A DNA stretch of 39,401 nt from JACKFB01 sp041389525 (GTDB lineage Bacteria > Myxococcota_A > UBA9042 > PHBI01 > JACKFB01). Below the pieces are notes generated by a model. That model was given only the letters and a program-made list of their open reading frames with translations. It was not told where the DNA came from and searched no databases. The stretch spans positions 1 through 39,401 of the forward strand of contig JAWKRR010000067.1 in assembly GCA_041389525.1 (NCBI GenBank), read 5' to 3'. The position numbers and the translations under genes are program-made. Positions 7,095-16,804 of this stretch are shown one piece after another; positions within the stretch are counted from its first letter, which is position 1, and each line of letters opens with the position of its first letter.

Positions 7095-8849
7095 GTGAGC
7101 CGCGCCGAGTCCCAGCGCCCCCACACTCGAGTCGACAAGACCTGGGAAATCCGCGAGCCGGATGCTGAACAGGTCGACGCGCTGAGGGAGGCGCTGGGCC
7201 TGGACCCGCTGGTCGCCACGCTGCTCGCGAACCGCGGCATCGTGGACCTGGACGAGGCCCGCGCGTTCTTGGACCCCCGGCTCTCCGCGCTCCCTGACCC
7301 CTTCCTCATGAAGGGCATGGAGGCGGCGGTGGGCCGCGTGCTGCGCGCCATCGACGACGGCGAGATGATCTGCGTGTGGGGCGATTACGACGTCGACGGC
7401 GTCACCAGCGCCTCGCAGGTCGTGAAGTTCTTCGAGGCCGCCGGGCTGCCCATCGAGTGGTTCGTGCCCGATCGCTTCACCGACGGCTACGGCCTCAACG
7501 GTGACCGCCTGCCCGAGCTGCGCGAGCGCGGCGTGGACCTGCTGATCACCGTCGACTGCGGCATCACAAGCGTCCGGGAGGTCGAGGTGGCCCGCGCCCT
7601 GGGCATGGAGGTGGTCATCATCGACCACCACCAGGTCCCCCCGACGCTGCCCGCCGCCGCCGCCGTGCTGGACCCCATCCAGGTCGGCTGCGAGTTTCCC
7701 GACAAGCGCCTGGCGGCCTGCGGCGTGACCTTCATGTTCCTGGTGGCTCTGCGCTCGCGGCTGCGCGACCGCGGCAGCTTCGAGGGCAAGGTCGAACCTG
7801 ACCTCCGGCGCTGGCTGGACCTGACCGCCATCGGCACCGTCGCCGACATGGTCCCGCTGCTTGGCGTCAACCGTGTCATCGTGCACCACGGGCTGCTCCA
7901 GATGGCGCGCACCGATTGGCCGGGCGTGCGCGCCCTGTGCCGCGTCGCTGGCGTCGCGCCGGAGGACGTCAACGCGGGCCGCATCGGCTTTCACCTGGGC
8001 CCGCGCATCAACGCGGCCGGGCGCGTCGCCCACGCCAGCGCCGGTATCGAGCTGCTGACCACCGGGGACGAGGCCGTGGCCGAGGCCATCGCCCGCGAGG
8101 TGGATGACCACAACGCCGAGCGCCGCGCCCTCCAAGACGACGTGTTCCGCGCGGCGTGCGAGCAGGCCGACCAGCACCCCGACCCCGAGGCCCGGCGCTC
8201 CGTCGTTTTGGCAGGCGAGGGCTGGCATCCCGGCGTGCTCGGCATCGTCGCGTCCAAGCTGGTGGAGCGCTACCACCGCCCGACGATCGTCATGACCATC
8301 GAGGAGGGGACGGCCAAGGGCTCGGCGCGCTCGATCCCCGGCTTCCGACTGGTCGAGCATCTGCGCACCCTCGAGGCGCACCTGACCAAGTACGGCGGCC
8401 ACGACCACGCCGCCGGCCTCGCGCTGCCCGCCGAGGGGCTCCGGGCCTTCATGGACGCCTTCGAGACGGCGGCACGCGACGGGCTCGAGCCCCGCCACCT
8501 CCAGCCCCGCCTGCGCATCGACACCGTCGCGCCCCTAGACCTGCTCACCCGCGAGCTGGTCGAGACCCTCGCGCGCTTGGGCCCCTACGGCATGGGCAAC
8601 CCCGAGCCGTCGCTGGTGGCCCTCGGCGTCCCCGTCATCGAGGCGCGCCCAGTCGGCGCGGACCAGACCCACCTCAAGCTCACCCTCGACGGCGGCCGCT
8701 ACCCCATCGACGGCATCGCCTTCGGCATGGCCGACCTGATGCCCATGCCCGGCGATCGCGTGGACGTCGTCTACATCCCCGAGATCAACGTGTTCCGCGG
8801 GCAGGAGCGCCTGCAGATCCGCGTCAAAGCCATGCGCCCCACGGCCTGA
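7095..8849 (+). CDS. recJ: Single-stranded-DNA-specific 5'-3' exonuclease RecJ
   Basis: RecJ degrades single-stranded DNA 5' to 3' in recombination, mismatch repair and base excision repair. The 584-residue protein has the DHH-phosphoesterase metal motifs: D-Y-D-V-D-G at 97-102, T-V-D-C-G-I-T near 153-159, D177-H178-H179 and D-L-T-A-I-G-T-V-A-D-M-V. The DHHA1 domain carries G-W-H-P-G-V-L-G-I-V-A-S-K-L and the Y-G-G-H motif at 433-436, and a C-terminal OB-type part follows. The GTG start directly abuts the secF stop codon, so expression probably depends on translation of secF. The N-terminal W-E-I-R-E-P matches typical RecJ starts, supporting this choice. Confidence 0.96.
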   Translation: MSRAESQRPHTRVDKTWEIREPDAEQVDALREALGLDPLVATLLANRGIVDLDEARAFLDPRLSALPDPFLMKGMEAAVGRVLRAIDDGEMICVWGDYDVDGVTSASQVVKFFEAAGLPIEWFVPDRFTDGYGLNGDRLPELRERGVDLLITVDCGITSVREVEVARALGMEVVIIDHHQVPPTLPAAAAVLDPIQVGCEFPDKRLAACGVTFMFLVALRSRLRDRGSFEGKVEPDLRRWLDLTAIGTVADMVPLLGVNRVIVHHGLLQMARTDWPGVRALCRVAGVAPEDVNAGRIGFHLGPRINAAGRVAHASAGIELLTTGDEAVAEAIAREVDDHNAERRALQDDVFRAACEQADQHPDPEARRSVVLAGEGWHPGVLGIVASKLVERYHRPTIVMTIEEGTAKGSARSIPGFRLVEHLRTLEAHLTKYGGHDHAAGLALPAEGLRAFMDAFETAARDGLEPRHLQPRLRIDTVAPLDLLTRELVETLARLGPYGMGNPEPSLVALGVPVIEARPVGADQTHLKLTLDGGRYPIDGIAFGMADLMPMPGDRVDVVYIPEINVFRGQERLQIRVKAMRPTA

Positions 8850-8913
8850 TCGCCCGTCGACCGCGGCCGGGCGGCGTGATAGGTTTTCGGCCCGAACTGG
8901 CCTCGGAGGCGGT

Positions 8914-9621
8914 GTGAACAAGGTCTACGAAAGCGCGCGGGCGGCCCTCGAGGGCATCCGCGACGGCGCCGTCGTCATGAGCGGCGGCTTCGGGTTGTGC
9001 GGCAACCCCGAGCACCTCATCAAGGCCCTGGCGGAGCTCGGGACCACCGGCCTCACGGTGATCTCGAACAACTGCGGCACCGACCACCAAGGCCTCGGCG
9101 TGCTGCTGCAGAACCGCCAGATCCGCAAGATGATCTCGAGCTATGTAGGCGAGAACAAGAACTTCGAGCAGCAGTTCCTCTCCGGCGAGCTGGAGGTCGA
9201 GCTGGCGCCCCAGGGCTCGTTGGCCGAGCGAATTCGCGCGGGCGGCGCCGGGATCCGCGCCTTCTTCACGCCGACCGGCGTCGGAACCAGCGTGGCCGAC
9301 GGCAAGGAGACCCGCGACATCGACGGCGTCCCCTGCGTGCTCGAGCACGCGCTGACCGCCGACTACGCGCTGGTGAAGGCGTGGCGCGGCGACACCCACG
9401 GGAACCTCGTCTATCGAAAGACGGCGCGGAACTTCAACCCGATGATGGCGACCGCCGGGCGCATCACCATCGCGGAGGTCGAGGAGCTGGTCGAAGCCGG
9501 CGAGCTCGACCCCGACACCATCCACACGCCCGGCATCTTCGTGCAGCGAATCCTGGTGGGCACGGCTTACGACAAGCCCATCGAGCAACGCACAGTGCGC
9601 CCGCGGGCGGGGGGGGCGTAG
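8914..9621 (+). CDS. scoA: 3-oxoacid CoA-transferase, subunit A
   Basis: Subunit A of a succinyl-CoA:3-oxoacid (acetoacetate) CoA-transferase type enzyme, which activates ketoacids by moving CoA from succinyl-CoA. The 235-residue sequence has the class I CoA-transferase features: G-D-G-A-V-V-M-S-G-G-F-G-L-C-G-N-P-E-H-L-I near the N-terminus, N-N-C-G-T-D, F-F-T-P-T-G-V-G-T, and G-N-L-V-Y-R-K-T-A-R-N-F-N-P. GTG start with GGAGG at 8905-8909. It lies two bases before subunit B. The exact acyl substrate cannot be read from sequence; acetoacetyl-CoA or related 3-oxoacyl groups are likeliest. Its position between recJ and ruvX has no evident functional logic. A run of eight G residues (9609-9616) lies just before the stop. 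Confidence 0.92.
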   Translation: MNKVYESARAALEGIRDGAVVMSGGFGLCGNPEHLIKALAELGTTGLTVISNNCGTDHQGLGVLLQNRQIRKMISSYVGENKNFEQQFLSGELEVELAPQGSLAERIRAGGAGIRAFFTPTGVGTSVADGKETRDIDGVPCVLEHALTADYALVKAWRGDTHGNLVYRKTARNFNPMMATAGRITIAEVEELVEAGELDPDTIHTPGIFVQRILVGTAYDKPIEQRTVRPRAGGA

Positions 9622-9623
9622 TC

Positions 9624-10295
9624 ATGGCGCTTTCACGAGAGCAGATGGTCCTGCGAGTCGCCCAGGAGCTGCGCGACGGCTTCTACGTCAACCTCGGCAT
9701 CGGCATGCCGACGCTGGTGGCCAACCACATCCCCGCGGGGATGGAGGTGGTGCTGCAGTCCGAGAACGGGCTGCTCGGCATCGGGCCCTTCCCCGAGGAG
9801 GGGACCGAGGACGCCGACCTCATCAACGCCGGAAAGCAGACGGTGACGGCCGTGCCCGGCGCTTCGTTCTTCTCGAGCGCGGACTCCTTCGCGATGATCC
9901 GGGGCGGGCACATCGACCTCGCGATTCTAGGCGCGATGGAGGTCTCCGAGGAGGGCGACCTCGCGAACTGGATGATCCCCGGCAAGATGATCAAGGGGAT
10001 GGGCGGGGCGATGGACCTGGTGGCTGGCGCGCGGCGCGTGGTCGTCATCATGAGCCACACGGCCAAGGACGGCGCGCCCAAGCTCTTGCACACCTGCGAG
10101 CTCCCGCTCACCGGGCGGCGCTGCGTGGACGCGGTGTTGACCGAGCTGGGCTGGTTTGAGGTCGTCGATCGCCCGGATGGTAGCCGCGGGCTGGTCCTGC
10201 GCGAGGTGGCGCCCGGCGAGACCGCCGACAGCATCCGCGCGGTCACCGAGGCCGCCTTCGAAGTCGCTGACGACCTCGTGGAGATCGGCAGCTGA
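9624..10295 (+). CDS. scoB: 3-oxoacid CoA-transferase, subunit B
   Basis: Catalytic subunit partner of the preceding gene, 223 residues. The S-E-N-G-L-L-G motif at about 46-52 contains Glu47, the residue that forms the glutamyl-CoA thioester in class I CoA-transferases. Other family stretches include Y-V-N-L-G-I-G-M-P-T-L, D-A-D-L-I-N-A-G-K, S-F-A-M-I-R-G-G-H-I-D and M-G-G-A-M-D-L-V-A-G-A. The G-rich end of scoA serves as ribosome binding region for the ATG. Its TGA stop overlaps the proposed CTG start of ruvX (CTGA, 10292-10295). Confidence 0.93.
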   Translation: MALSREQMVLRVAQELRDGFYVNLGIGMPTLVANHIPAGMEVVLQSENGLLGIGPFPEEGTEDADLINAGKQTVTAVPGASFFSSADSFAMIRGGHIDLAILGAMEVSEEGDLANWMIPGKMIKGMGGAMDLVAGARRVVVIMSHTAKDGAPKLLHTCELPLTGRRCVDAVLTELGWFEVVDRPDGSRGLVLREVAPGETADSIRAVTEAAFEVADDLVEIGS

Positions 10296-10714
10296 AGACC
10301 CTGGGCATCGATTTCGGGCTGGCGCGCATCGGGCTGGCGGTCTCCGATGAGGGCGGGCGCATCGCGTTCCCGCGCCCAGCACTCCACGAAAAAGACAAGG
10401 GACAGCAGATCAAACGCGTGGTCGCGCTGATCGCGGAGGAGTCGGTCCAGCGGGTCGTCGTCGGGATGCCCTACGAGCTGGACGGCTCGATGAGCGACAT
10501 CGCCCAGACCGCCGAGCGCTACGCCAAGAAGCTCGAGAGCGTCGTCGCCATCCCGGTGCACCGCTTCGATGAGCGGATGACCTCCGTGTCCGCCGAGCGC
10601 GCCCTTGACGCCATGGGGCAGAGCTACTCGCGGCCGAAGGACAAGGGCAAGGTGGACTCGGTGGCCGCCTGCATCCTCCTGCAAGCCTTCCTCGATAGCC
10701 CCGCGGCTCAATGA
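10292..10714 (+). CDS. ruvX: RuvX/YqgF family RNase H-fold nuclease (CTG start)
   Basis: RuvX/YqgF is a small RNase H-fold nuclease linked to Holliday junction resolution and to 16S rRNA 5'-end maturation. The protein reads K-T-L-G-I-D-F-G-L-A-R-I-G-L-A-V-S-D at its start, then V-V-G-M-P-Y-E-L-D-G-S, D-E-R-M-T-S-V-S-A and K-G-K-V-D-S-V-A-A. All the acidic active-site positions are therefore present. Length is 140 residues, standard for the family. The frame is closed upstream by TGA at 10268, and no ATG, GTG or TTG occurs before GTG 10418, which would delete the catalytic first strand. CTG at 10292 gives exactly the expected N-terminus and has GGAG at 10280-10283 with an 8-base gap. It overlaps the scoB stop. 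The stop overlaps mltG (ATGA, 10711-10714). Confidence 0.9.
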   Translation: MKTLGIDFGLARIGLAVSDEGGRIAFPRPALHEKDKGQQIKRVVALIAEESVQRVVVGMPYELDGSMSDIAQTAERYAKKLESVVAIPVHRFDERMTSVSAERALDAMGQSYSRPKDKGKVDSVAACILLQAFLDSPAAQ

Positions 10715-11829
10715 CCGCCAAGCGTCGTCCGCGCCGGCGGAAGCTCCGCTGGGGCCTGTGGATCGCGGGCGCCGTGGCGCTCGCGCTGCTGGGGTCGGCC
10801 GCCCTGGTGTGGCGGACGCTCAGCGTTCGGCCGGCCGGCAACCCGGAGACCATCGTGCTGCAGGTGCCGCGCGGCGCGGGCGGGCGGGCGATTGTCGGGC
10901 TGCTGGACGAGCAGCACCTGTTGGCCGCCGACGCGGACTTCGCGTACGTCGCCCTCAGCGCGCTGGGCGGGCTGGACAAGGTGGAGGCGGGACGGCACGA
11001 GCTGCCAGGAGATCCCTCGCTGCTTGAGCTGGCGAAGCTGCTGCGGCGGCCGGCCAAGACCAGCCAGATCACCCTCACGTTGGTCCCGGGCGAGTCCCTC
11101 TGGCAGGCCGGGCGGCGGCTGGAGGTGGCGGGGCTCGGCAGCACCGGCGAGCTGCTGGCGCTCGCGGCCGAGCCCGGGCTGGCCCGCGACACGTTGAAGC
11201 TGCCCGTAGGCGGCGACCGCGCGGCGCGTCCCGATGGCGTGCAGCAGACCTGGCTCGAGGGCTTCATCTTCCCCGAGACCTACTTCTTCGCGCCCGACGC
11301 GACGACCGCCGACGTGGTCGCCCGCTGCGCCGAGACCTTCAAGAAGACCTGGAACCGCCTGAAAACCAGACGCCGCGCCGACGTCTTGGCTATACGCGAC
11401 CGCTACGGCCTGGGCGAGTCCGAGCTGGTCGTCCTGGCGTCGCTGGTCGAGGAGGAGGCCAAGGCGCAGGAGGAGGGCCCGACGATCGCCGGGGTCTTCT
11501 ACAACCGCCTGGCGCGCAAGATGCCTCTTCAGACCGACCCGACCCTGGTCTACCACCCCGAGCGCATCGGCAAACCCCCGACGCCGACCGACCGGCGCAA
11601 CGCGCTGAACCCCTACAACACCTACGCGCACCCCGGCCTGCCGCCCGGTCCCATCTGCAGCCCCGGCGCCCGCGCCCTAGAGGCGGTGCTCAGCCCCGAG
11701 CGTCACGACTGGATCTATTTCGTCGCCCGCCGCGACGAGCGGGGGACCCACGCGTTCGCCCGCACGCTGCCGGAGCACGAAGCCAACATCCGCCGCTACC
11801 TCAACGCGCCCGCAGCGAGCGCGCCCTGA
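10711..11829 (+). CDS. mltG: Endolytic murein transglycosylase MltG
   Basis: MltG cleaves nascent glycan strands at the inner membrane and helps set their length. It has a basic cytoplasmic N-terminus (K-R-R-P-R-R-R-K), one membrane helix at about 15-34, and a YceG-like domain. Glu247 in L-A-S-L-V-E-E-E-A-K corresponds to the catalytic glutamate of the Escherichia coli motif A-S-I-V-E-K-E-T. Also present are G-V-F-Y-N-R-L-A-R-K-M-P-L-Q-T-D-P-T-L-V-Y, N-P-Y-N-T-Y-A-H-P-G-L-P-P-G-P-I-C-S-P-G and the C-terminal Y-F-V-A-R-x-D-x-x-G-T-H-A-F. At 372 residues it is of normal length. It is the last gene of the plus-strand run that starts at queA and is coupled to ruvX by a 4-base overlap. Confidence 0.95.
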   Translation: MTAKRRPRRRKLRWGLWIAGAVALALLGSAALVWRTLSVRPAGNPETIVLQVPRGAGGRAIVGLLDEQHLLAADADFAYVALSALGGLDKVEAGRHELPGDPSLLELAKLLRRPAKTSQITLTLVPGESLWQAGRRLEVAGLGSTGELLALAAEPGLARDTLKLPVGGDRAARPDGVQQTWLEGFIFPETYFFAPDATTADVVARCAETFKKTWNRLKTRRRADVLAIRDRYGLGESELVVLASLVEEEAKAQEEGPTIAGVFYNRLARKMPLQTDPTLVYHPERIGKPPTPTDRRNALNPYNTYAHPGLPPGPICSPGARALEAVLSPERHDWIYFVARRDERGTHAFARTLPEHEANIRRYLNAPAASAP

Positions 11830-11843
11830 GCCGCTGAGCTTCC

Positions 11844-11873
11844 TTGACACCAAGCGCCCGTAGTTCCTAGCCT
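11844..11873 (+). promoter_or_regulatory. Predicted promoter of the Ig-domain lipoprotein gene
   Basis: A perfect TTGACA (11844-11849) is followed after 18 bases by TAGCCT (11868-11873), a weak -10 match of three of six positions. The predicted transcript start near 11880 leaves a leader of about 57 bases before ATG 11937. The position just after mltG marks the end of the upstream operon. The weak -10 keeps confidence moderate. Confidence 0.45.
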
Positions 11874-11936
11874 GCGCTTCGCGCGCACCAGCCAAGAGGC
11901 GAGGCCGAAGGCCCGTCGCGCCGAGGGGATCACACG

Positions 11937-13916
11937 ATGAAGCACTGCGTCAAACTGAGCGCGCTCTTGCTGGTGTTGGGTTTGAGCGCCTGCGGTGACC
12001 AGGTCACCACCATCACCGCCGGGGATATTGGCTCCCACGGTGACGTCCCGATCAGCGATGTCACGCCGCTGGATGGGGTGTCCGATCCCGGTCCGGACGC
12101 CGCGGTCACGGACGCCGTGCTCTCGGGCCCCAAGCGCCTGGAGTTCGCGCAGCCCAAGGGCGACGACGGCCTCTCGTGCGAGGGCACCGACCACTGCAAG
12201 ATCAAGCTGAGCTTCTCCGAGGAGCGCACCCTCTCGGTGCGCTACTTCGAGAACGACGTGCCCGTGCTCGGGAAGAACATCCGGTTCGAGATCCAGGCCG
12301 ACCCGAACGGACTTGGGCAGCTCACGTCATTCAGCGCGCCGACCAACAGCGACGGCATCGCCAGCGTGGGTGTGCGGTCGGTGCAGGCCGTCGCCGGCAG
12401 CTTCGAGGTGAAGGCCTCGGTGAGCGACGGCTCGGTCGTGCCGCTGATCTTCAGCGTCGACGTGACCTCGAAGATCCAGGTCCCCCTGACCATCATCGGC
12501 TCTTACAACGGCGTGCGGCCGGGCGTGGTCACCTACAAGGCGCGCCTCTACCGGGAGACCGGGTCGTCCAAGCCCACCTGCGCGGACGTCGAGAAGCTCT
12601 ACAGCTCCACCTCGGACTGGGAGAGCGCGGCCCACGACCTCTTCCCGCTGGTGCAGTCCATCACCAAGGGCGACTTCCCCGACCTGCAGAACGATAGCCC
12701 GCAGAAGTACACGATCATCGCCTTTGCCACGAAGGCCGGCAGCAATCTCGTCCTGGCCTGGGGCTGCGACGACAAGAACGGCACCGTCACCTTCGGGCAG
12801 GGCAACACCGTCCAGATCGAGCTGCTCGACCGGCCCCCGAAGTACGCCGGCACCTACAAGGTCACCAGCATCTTCGATCTGGTCAGCGCGCTGCCGCCGC
12901 CCATCGACACCATCGTCGCCGGCCTGCTCGACCTCTTCAAGAGCCCCGTCGGCGGCGCCTTGAACCTGCTGTGCAGCTTCCTCGGACAGAACAATTTCAT
13001 CGAGGACATCTGCGGATTCATCTTCGACGACCCGACGAAGCCGTCCATCGACCAGCTGACGGGCACGGGCAACATCGTCGTGGACATCCTCGATGCGCTC
13101 ATCAAATCCCTCGCGAAGGACTCGATCTTCGGTGACGTCCTCGCGGTCGGTGGCGACATCTCCGAGATGCTGACGGCGTTCACGGTCTCCGGCCTCATCA
13201 CCATCCTCCAAGAGCCCAACGCCGACGGCGAGTGGGTCAAGGGCCAGCTCAAGGAGGAGTGGAGCGCCGTCACCGTGAAGTGGAGCCTGGGTCAGAACTG
13301 CGACCCCTTCACCGACCAGAACTGCGGCAAGCAGGAGTTCGGCTTCGGCGCCATCCAGGGCGGCAGCCCCGTCTCGGCGGAGCTCACCGGCGTCGTCGAA
13401 GACTTCTTCGACCTGACCATCGACCTGCACCCGCTCAACGTGAAGTACGGGTCGCTGCTCGACTACATCCTGCAGAACGTCCTGCTGCCGCTCCTCGCGG
13501 GCGACGGGAGCGACGGCGGGCCGGTCATCAACAGCTACGAGCTGCTGCTCCAGAGCCTCGTCGGCGGCAAGGACTGCTTGAAGCCCACGGCGACCAAGAC
13601 CTGCTGCGAGGTCTTCAGCGAGAAGATCGTCGGCGGCGGCGCCAGCATCGGTACCAGCCTGATCGTGTCGGCCTGCGACGCGTTCATCGTGCTCGGCGCG
13701 ACCACGGTCTCCGACCAGCTCAACAACCTCGGCCTCGACACGGCCAACGCGTTCCAGATCGGGACGATGACGCCCTGCAAGATGACCGATCCCGACCAGA
13801 ACCTCGTCATCGACGGCTTCGGCAGCCCCGGCAAGCCGTGCCTGTGGGACGTCCGCCTCGAGATCTTCGGTGGCAAGACCACCATCGAGTCGCAGTTCTG
13901 GGGCGCGAAGCTCTAA
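11937..13916 (+). CDS. Large lipoprotein with a bacterial Ig-like domain, function unknown
   Basis: A 659-residue protein with a lipoprotein signal: M-K-H-C-V-K-L-S-A-L-L-L-V-L-G-L-S-A-C, with the lipid-modified Cys at 19. After an Asp-rich linker (20-60), residues about 78-180 read as a Big_1/invasin-type Ig-like fold, with G-L-G-Q-L-T-S-F-S-A-P-T-N-S-D-G-I-A-S-V-G-V and G-S-F-E-V-K-A-S-V. The remaining 480 residues show no motif I recognise. Scattered cysteines suggest disulfides in an oxidising compartment, for example C-D-P-F-T-D-Q-N-C and C-L-K-P-T-A-T-K-T-C-C. GAGGGG at 11923-11928 serves the ATG. It is likely exposed in the periplasm or at the cell surface. It has its own predicted promoter and stands alone. 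Confidence 0.85.
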   Translation: MKHCVKLSALLLVLGLSACGDQVTTITAGDIGSHGDVPISDVTPLDGVSDPGPDAAVTDAVLSGPKRLEFAQPKGDDGLSCEGTDHCKIKLSFSEERTLSVRYFENDVPVLGKNIRFEIQADPNGLGQLTSFSAPTNSDGIASVGVRSVQAVAGSFEVKASVSDGSVVPLIFSVDVTSKIQVPLTIIGSYNGVRPGVVTYKARLYRETGSSKPTCADVEKLYSSTSDWESAAHDLFPLVQSITKGDFPDLQNDSPQKYTIIAFATKAGSNLVLAWGCDDKNGTVTFGQGNTVQIELLDRPPKYAGTYKVTSIFDLVSALPPPIDTIVAGLLDLFKSPVGGALNLLCSFLGQNNFIEDICGFIFDDPTKPSIDQLTGTGNIVVDILDALIKSLAKDSIFGDVLAVGGDISEMLTAFTVSGLITILQEPNADGEWVKGQLKEEWSAVTVKWSLGQNCDPFTDQNCGKQEFGFGAIQGGSPVSAELTGVVEDFFDLTIDLHPLNVKYGSLLDYILQNVLLPLLAGDGSDGGPVINSYELLLQSLVGGKDCLKPTATKTCCEVFSEKIVGGGASIGTSLIVSACDAFIVLGATTVSDQLNNLGLDTANAFQIGTMTPCKMTDPDQNLVIDGFGSPGKPCLWDVRLEIFGGKTTIESQFWGAKL

Positions 13917-13970
13917 GAGCCGCAGTCGGCTGCGGCTCGGTCCCTTGGGACTGAGCCGCCAGCCGCTGGC
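13917..13970. terminator. Stacked inverted repeats between convergent genes, likely bidirectional terminator
   Basis: Directly after the lipoprotein stop, GAGCCGCAG (13917-13925) pairs with CTGCGGCTC (13930-13938) over a TCGG loop. A second structure uses the same GGCTC: GGCTC (13934-13938) and GTCCC (13940-13944) pair with GGGAC (13947-13951) and GAGCC (13953-13957). A third short one is GCCAGC/GCTGGC at 13958-13970. None has a T tract on either strand. The first two are mutually exclusive. Position between two convergent genes favours a transcription end site. Confidence 0.5.
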
Positions 13971-13974
13971 TTGG

Positions 13975-15679
<1,705 letters not shown>

Positions 15680-15690
<11 letters not shown>

Positions 15691-16564
15691 CCGTGGGTAG
15701 CGCGAAGCCGCCCTTCTTGGTGCTGCCACTCTTCTTGGAGCCGCTGCTCTTGCTCCCGGACTTGGCCTCTTCAGCCGCCGCCGCTGCCGCCTTCTCGGCC
15801 TTCTCCGCGGCGGCCTTGGCCTTCGCTTGGGCCTCCGCCGTCTCACCGCGCGCCGCGTTCGCCTCGGCGACCGCCTTCGCCGCCGCCGCCTTCGCCGCCG
15901 CAGCCTCGCGCTCCAGCGCGGCGATGCGCTCTTGCTCGGCGACCTTCTCCTGCCACTTCGCCGTCGCGTCGGCCACCAGCGCCGTGCTCTGCGCGCGAAT
16001 GTCGCTCAACGTGATGACGCCCTTGGGCTGCAGCACATAGATGAGCCCGCCCGCCAAACCAGCGATCACCACAAACGCTGCCACCAGAGGCATCTTCGAG
16101 CGCTTCGCCTGGACCGCCGCGGCCTGGCTCTGCGCCAACCCCTCGGTCTCCGTGGCGAGCCGCTGCTGACGCTCTTGGTCCGCCGACGCCTGCCGCGTCG
16201 CCGCCTCTTCGCGCTCGCGCCGCGTCAACGCCTCGTTGCGCCGCCGGGTCTCTTCCTGCAGCTGCTTCTGAAGCTGCTCCCGACGTAGGGCCTCTTCGCG
16301 CTGCCGCGACAGCCGATCCTCGTCGTCGCGCACCTTCAGCTTCTGATCCAACGACGCCCGCTCGCGATCGGCCTCTTTCTTGGCCTCGTTCAGCAGATCG
16401 GTGAGCAGACTTCCCACTTGGTCTGCCGCAGGCGCCGAGGTGACGAGTCCGTCATCGGCAGCTGCCGCAGGCTTGGCCTTCTTCACAGTTGTCGCCTTCT
16501 TCTTCTCGGACTCGAGCATGGCATCGAGCGCGTCCAGATTGGCTTTACTTTTGGTATCAGCCAT
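15680..16564 (-). CDS. TolA-like single-span coiled-coil membrane protein, function unknown
   Basis: A 294-residue protein from ATG 16564. Residues about 60-155 are a charged Glu/Arg/Gln-rich coiled coil. A single membrane helix lies at 158-178 (M-P-L-V-A-A-F-V-V-I-A-G-L), preceded by K-R-S-K, which places the N-terminal coil in the cytoplasm. Outside, residues about 195-268 form an Ala/Lys/Glu-rich helix like the stalk of TolA, ending in a Gly/Ser/Lys tail. I recognise no catalytic domain. The layout suggests a connector between a cytoplasmic partner and the periplasm. The next gene, an AAA ATPase, overlaps its end, so that ATPase is the obvious candidate partner. Longer in-frame starts exist upstream, but 16564 lies after the predicted promoter and begins the ordered sequence. 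Confidence 0.78.
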
Positions 16565-16690
16565 CGAGTTCTCGCACCTCGTGCGGTCACGTGATCCGCC
16601 GGCGGCTGCGTCGGGGGCGACGCCCGTGGTAGCGCCACGCCAGCTGCCGCCTAATGGCCGCAGCAAGTCCACCGACCCAAGTACACCTCT

Positions 16691-16720
16691 AGAATAGCGG
16701 CCCCGCTACAACCCGGTCAA
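16691..16720 (-). promoter_or_regulatory. Predicted promoter of the coiled-coil/AAA gene pair
   Basis: On the minus strand TTGACC (plus positions 16715-16720) is followed after 18 bases by TATTCT (16691-16696), matching five and four of six consensus positions. The predicted transcript start near 16684 gives a leader of about 120 bases before ATG 16564. It lies in the 240-base gap after the CorC-type gene, so the coiled-coil and AAA genes probably form their own transcription unit. Confidence 0.5.
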
Positions 16721-16804
16721 CGCGCGTGTGCGCTGAATGGCATTCGGTGCCGAATTCTGCGCGCCCGGTAGCGTTGGCGTGGGCGGTAGGTCGCGCGGAG
16801 CCGC

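Noticed and set aside
5688..8498. 936-residue minus-strand open frame opposite secF and recJ
   Set aside because: It is open only because of the codon bias of the sense genes. The sense strand has intact SecF and RecJ motifs.
9609..9616. Phase variation of scoA through the G8 run
   Set aside because: Only the last few residues of scoA would change and no on/off switch would result, so it is noted as a curiosity rather than a switch.
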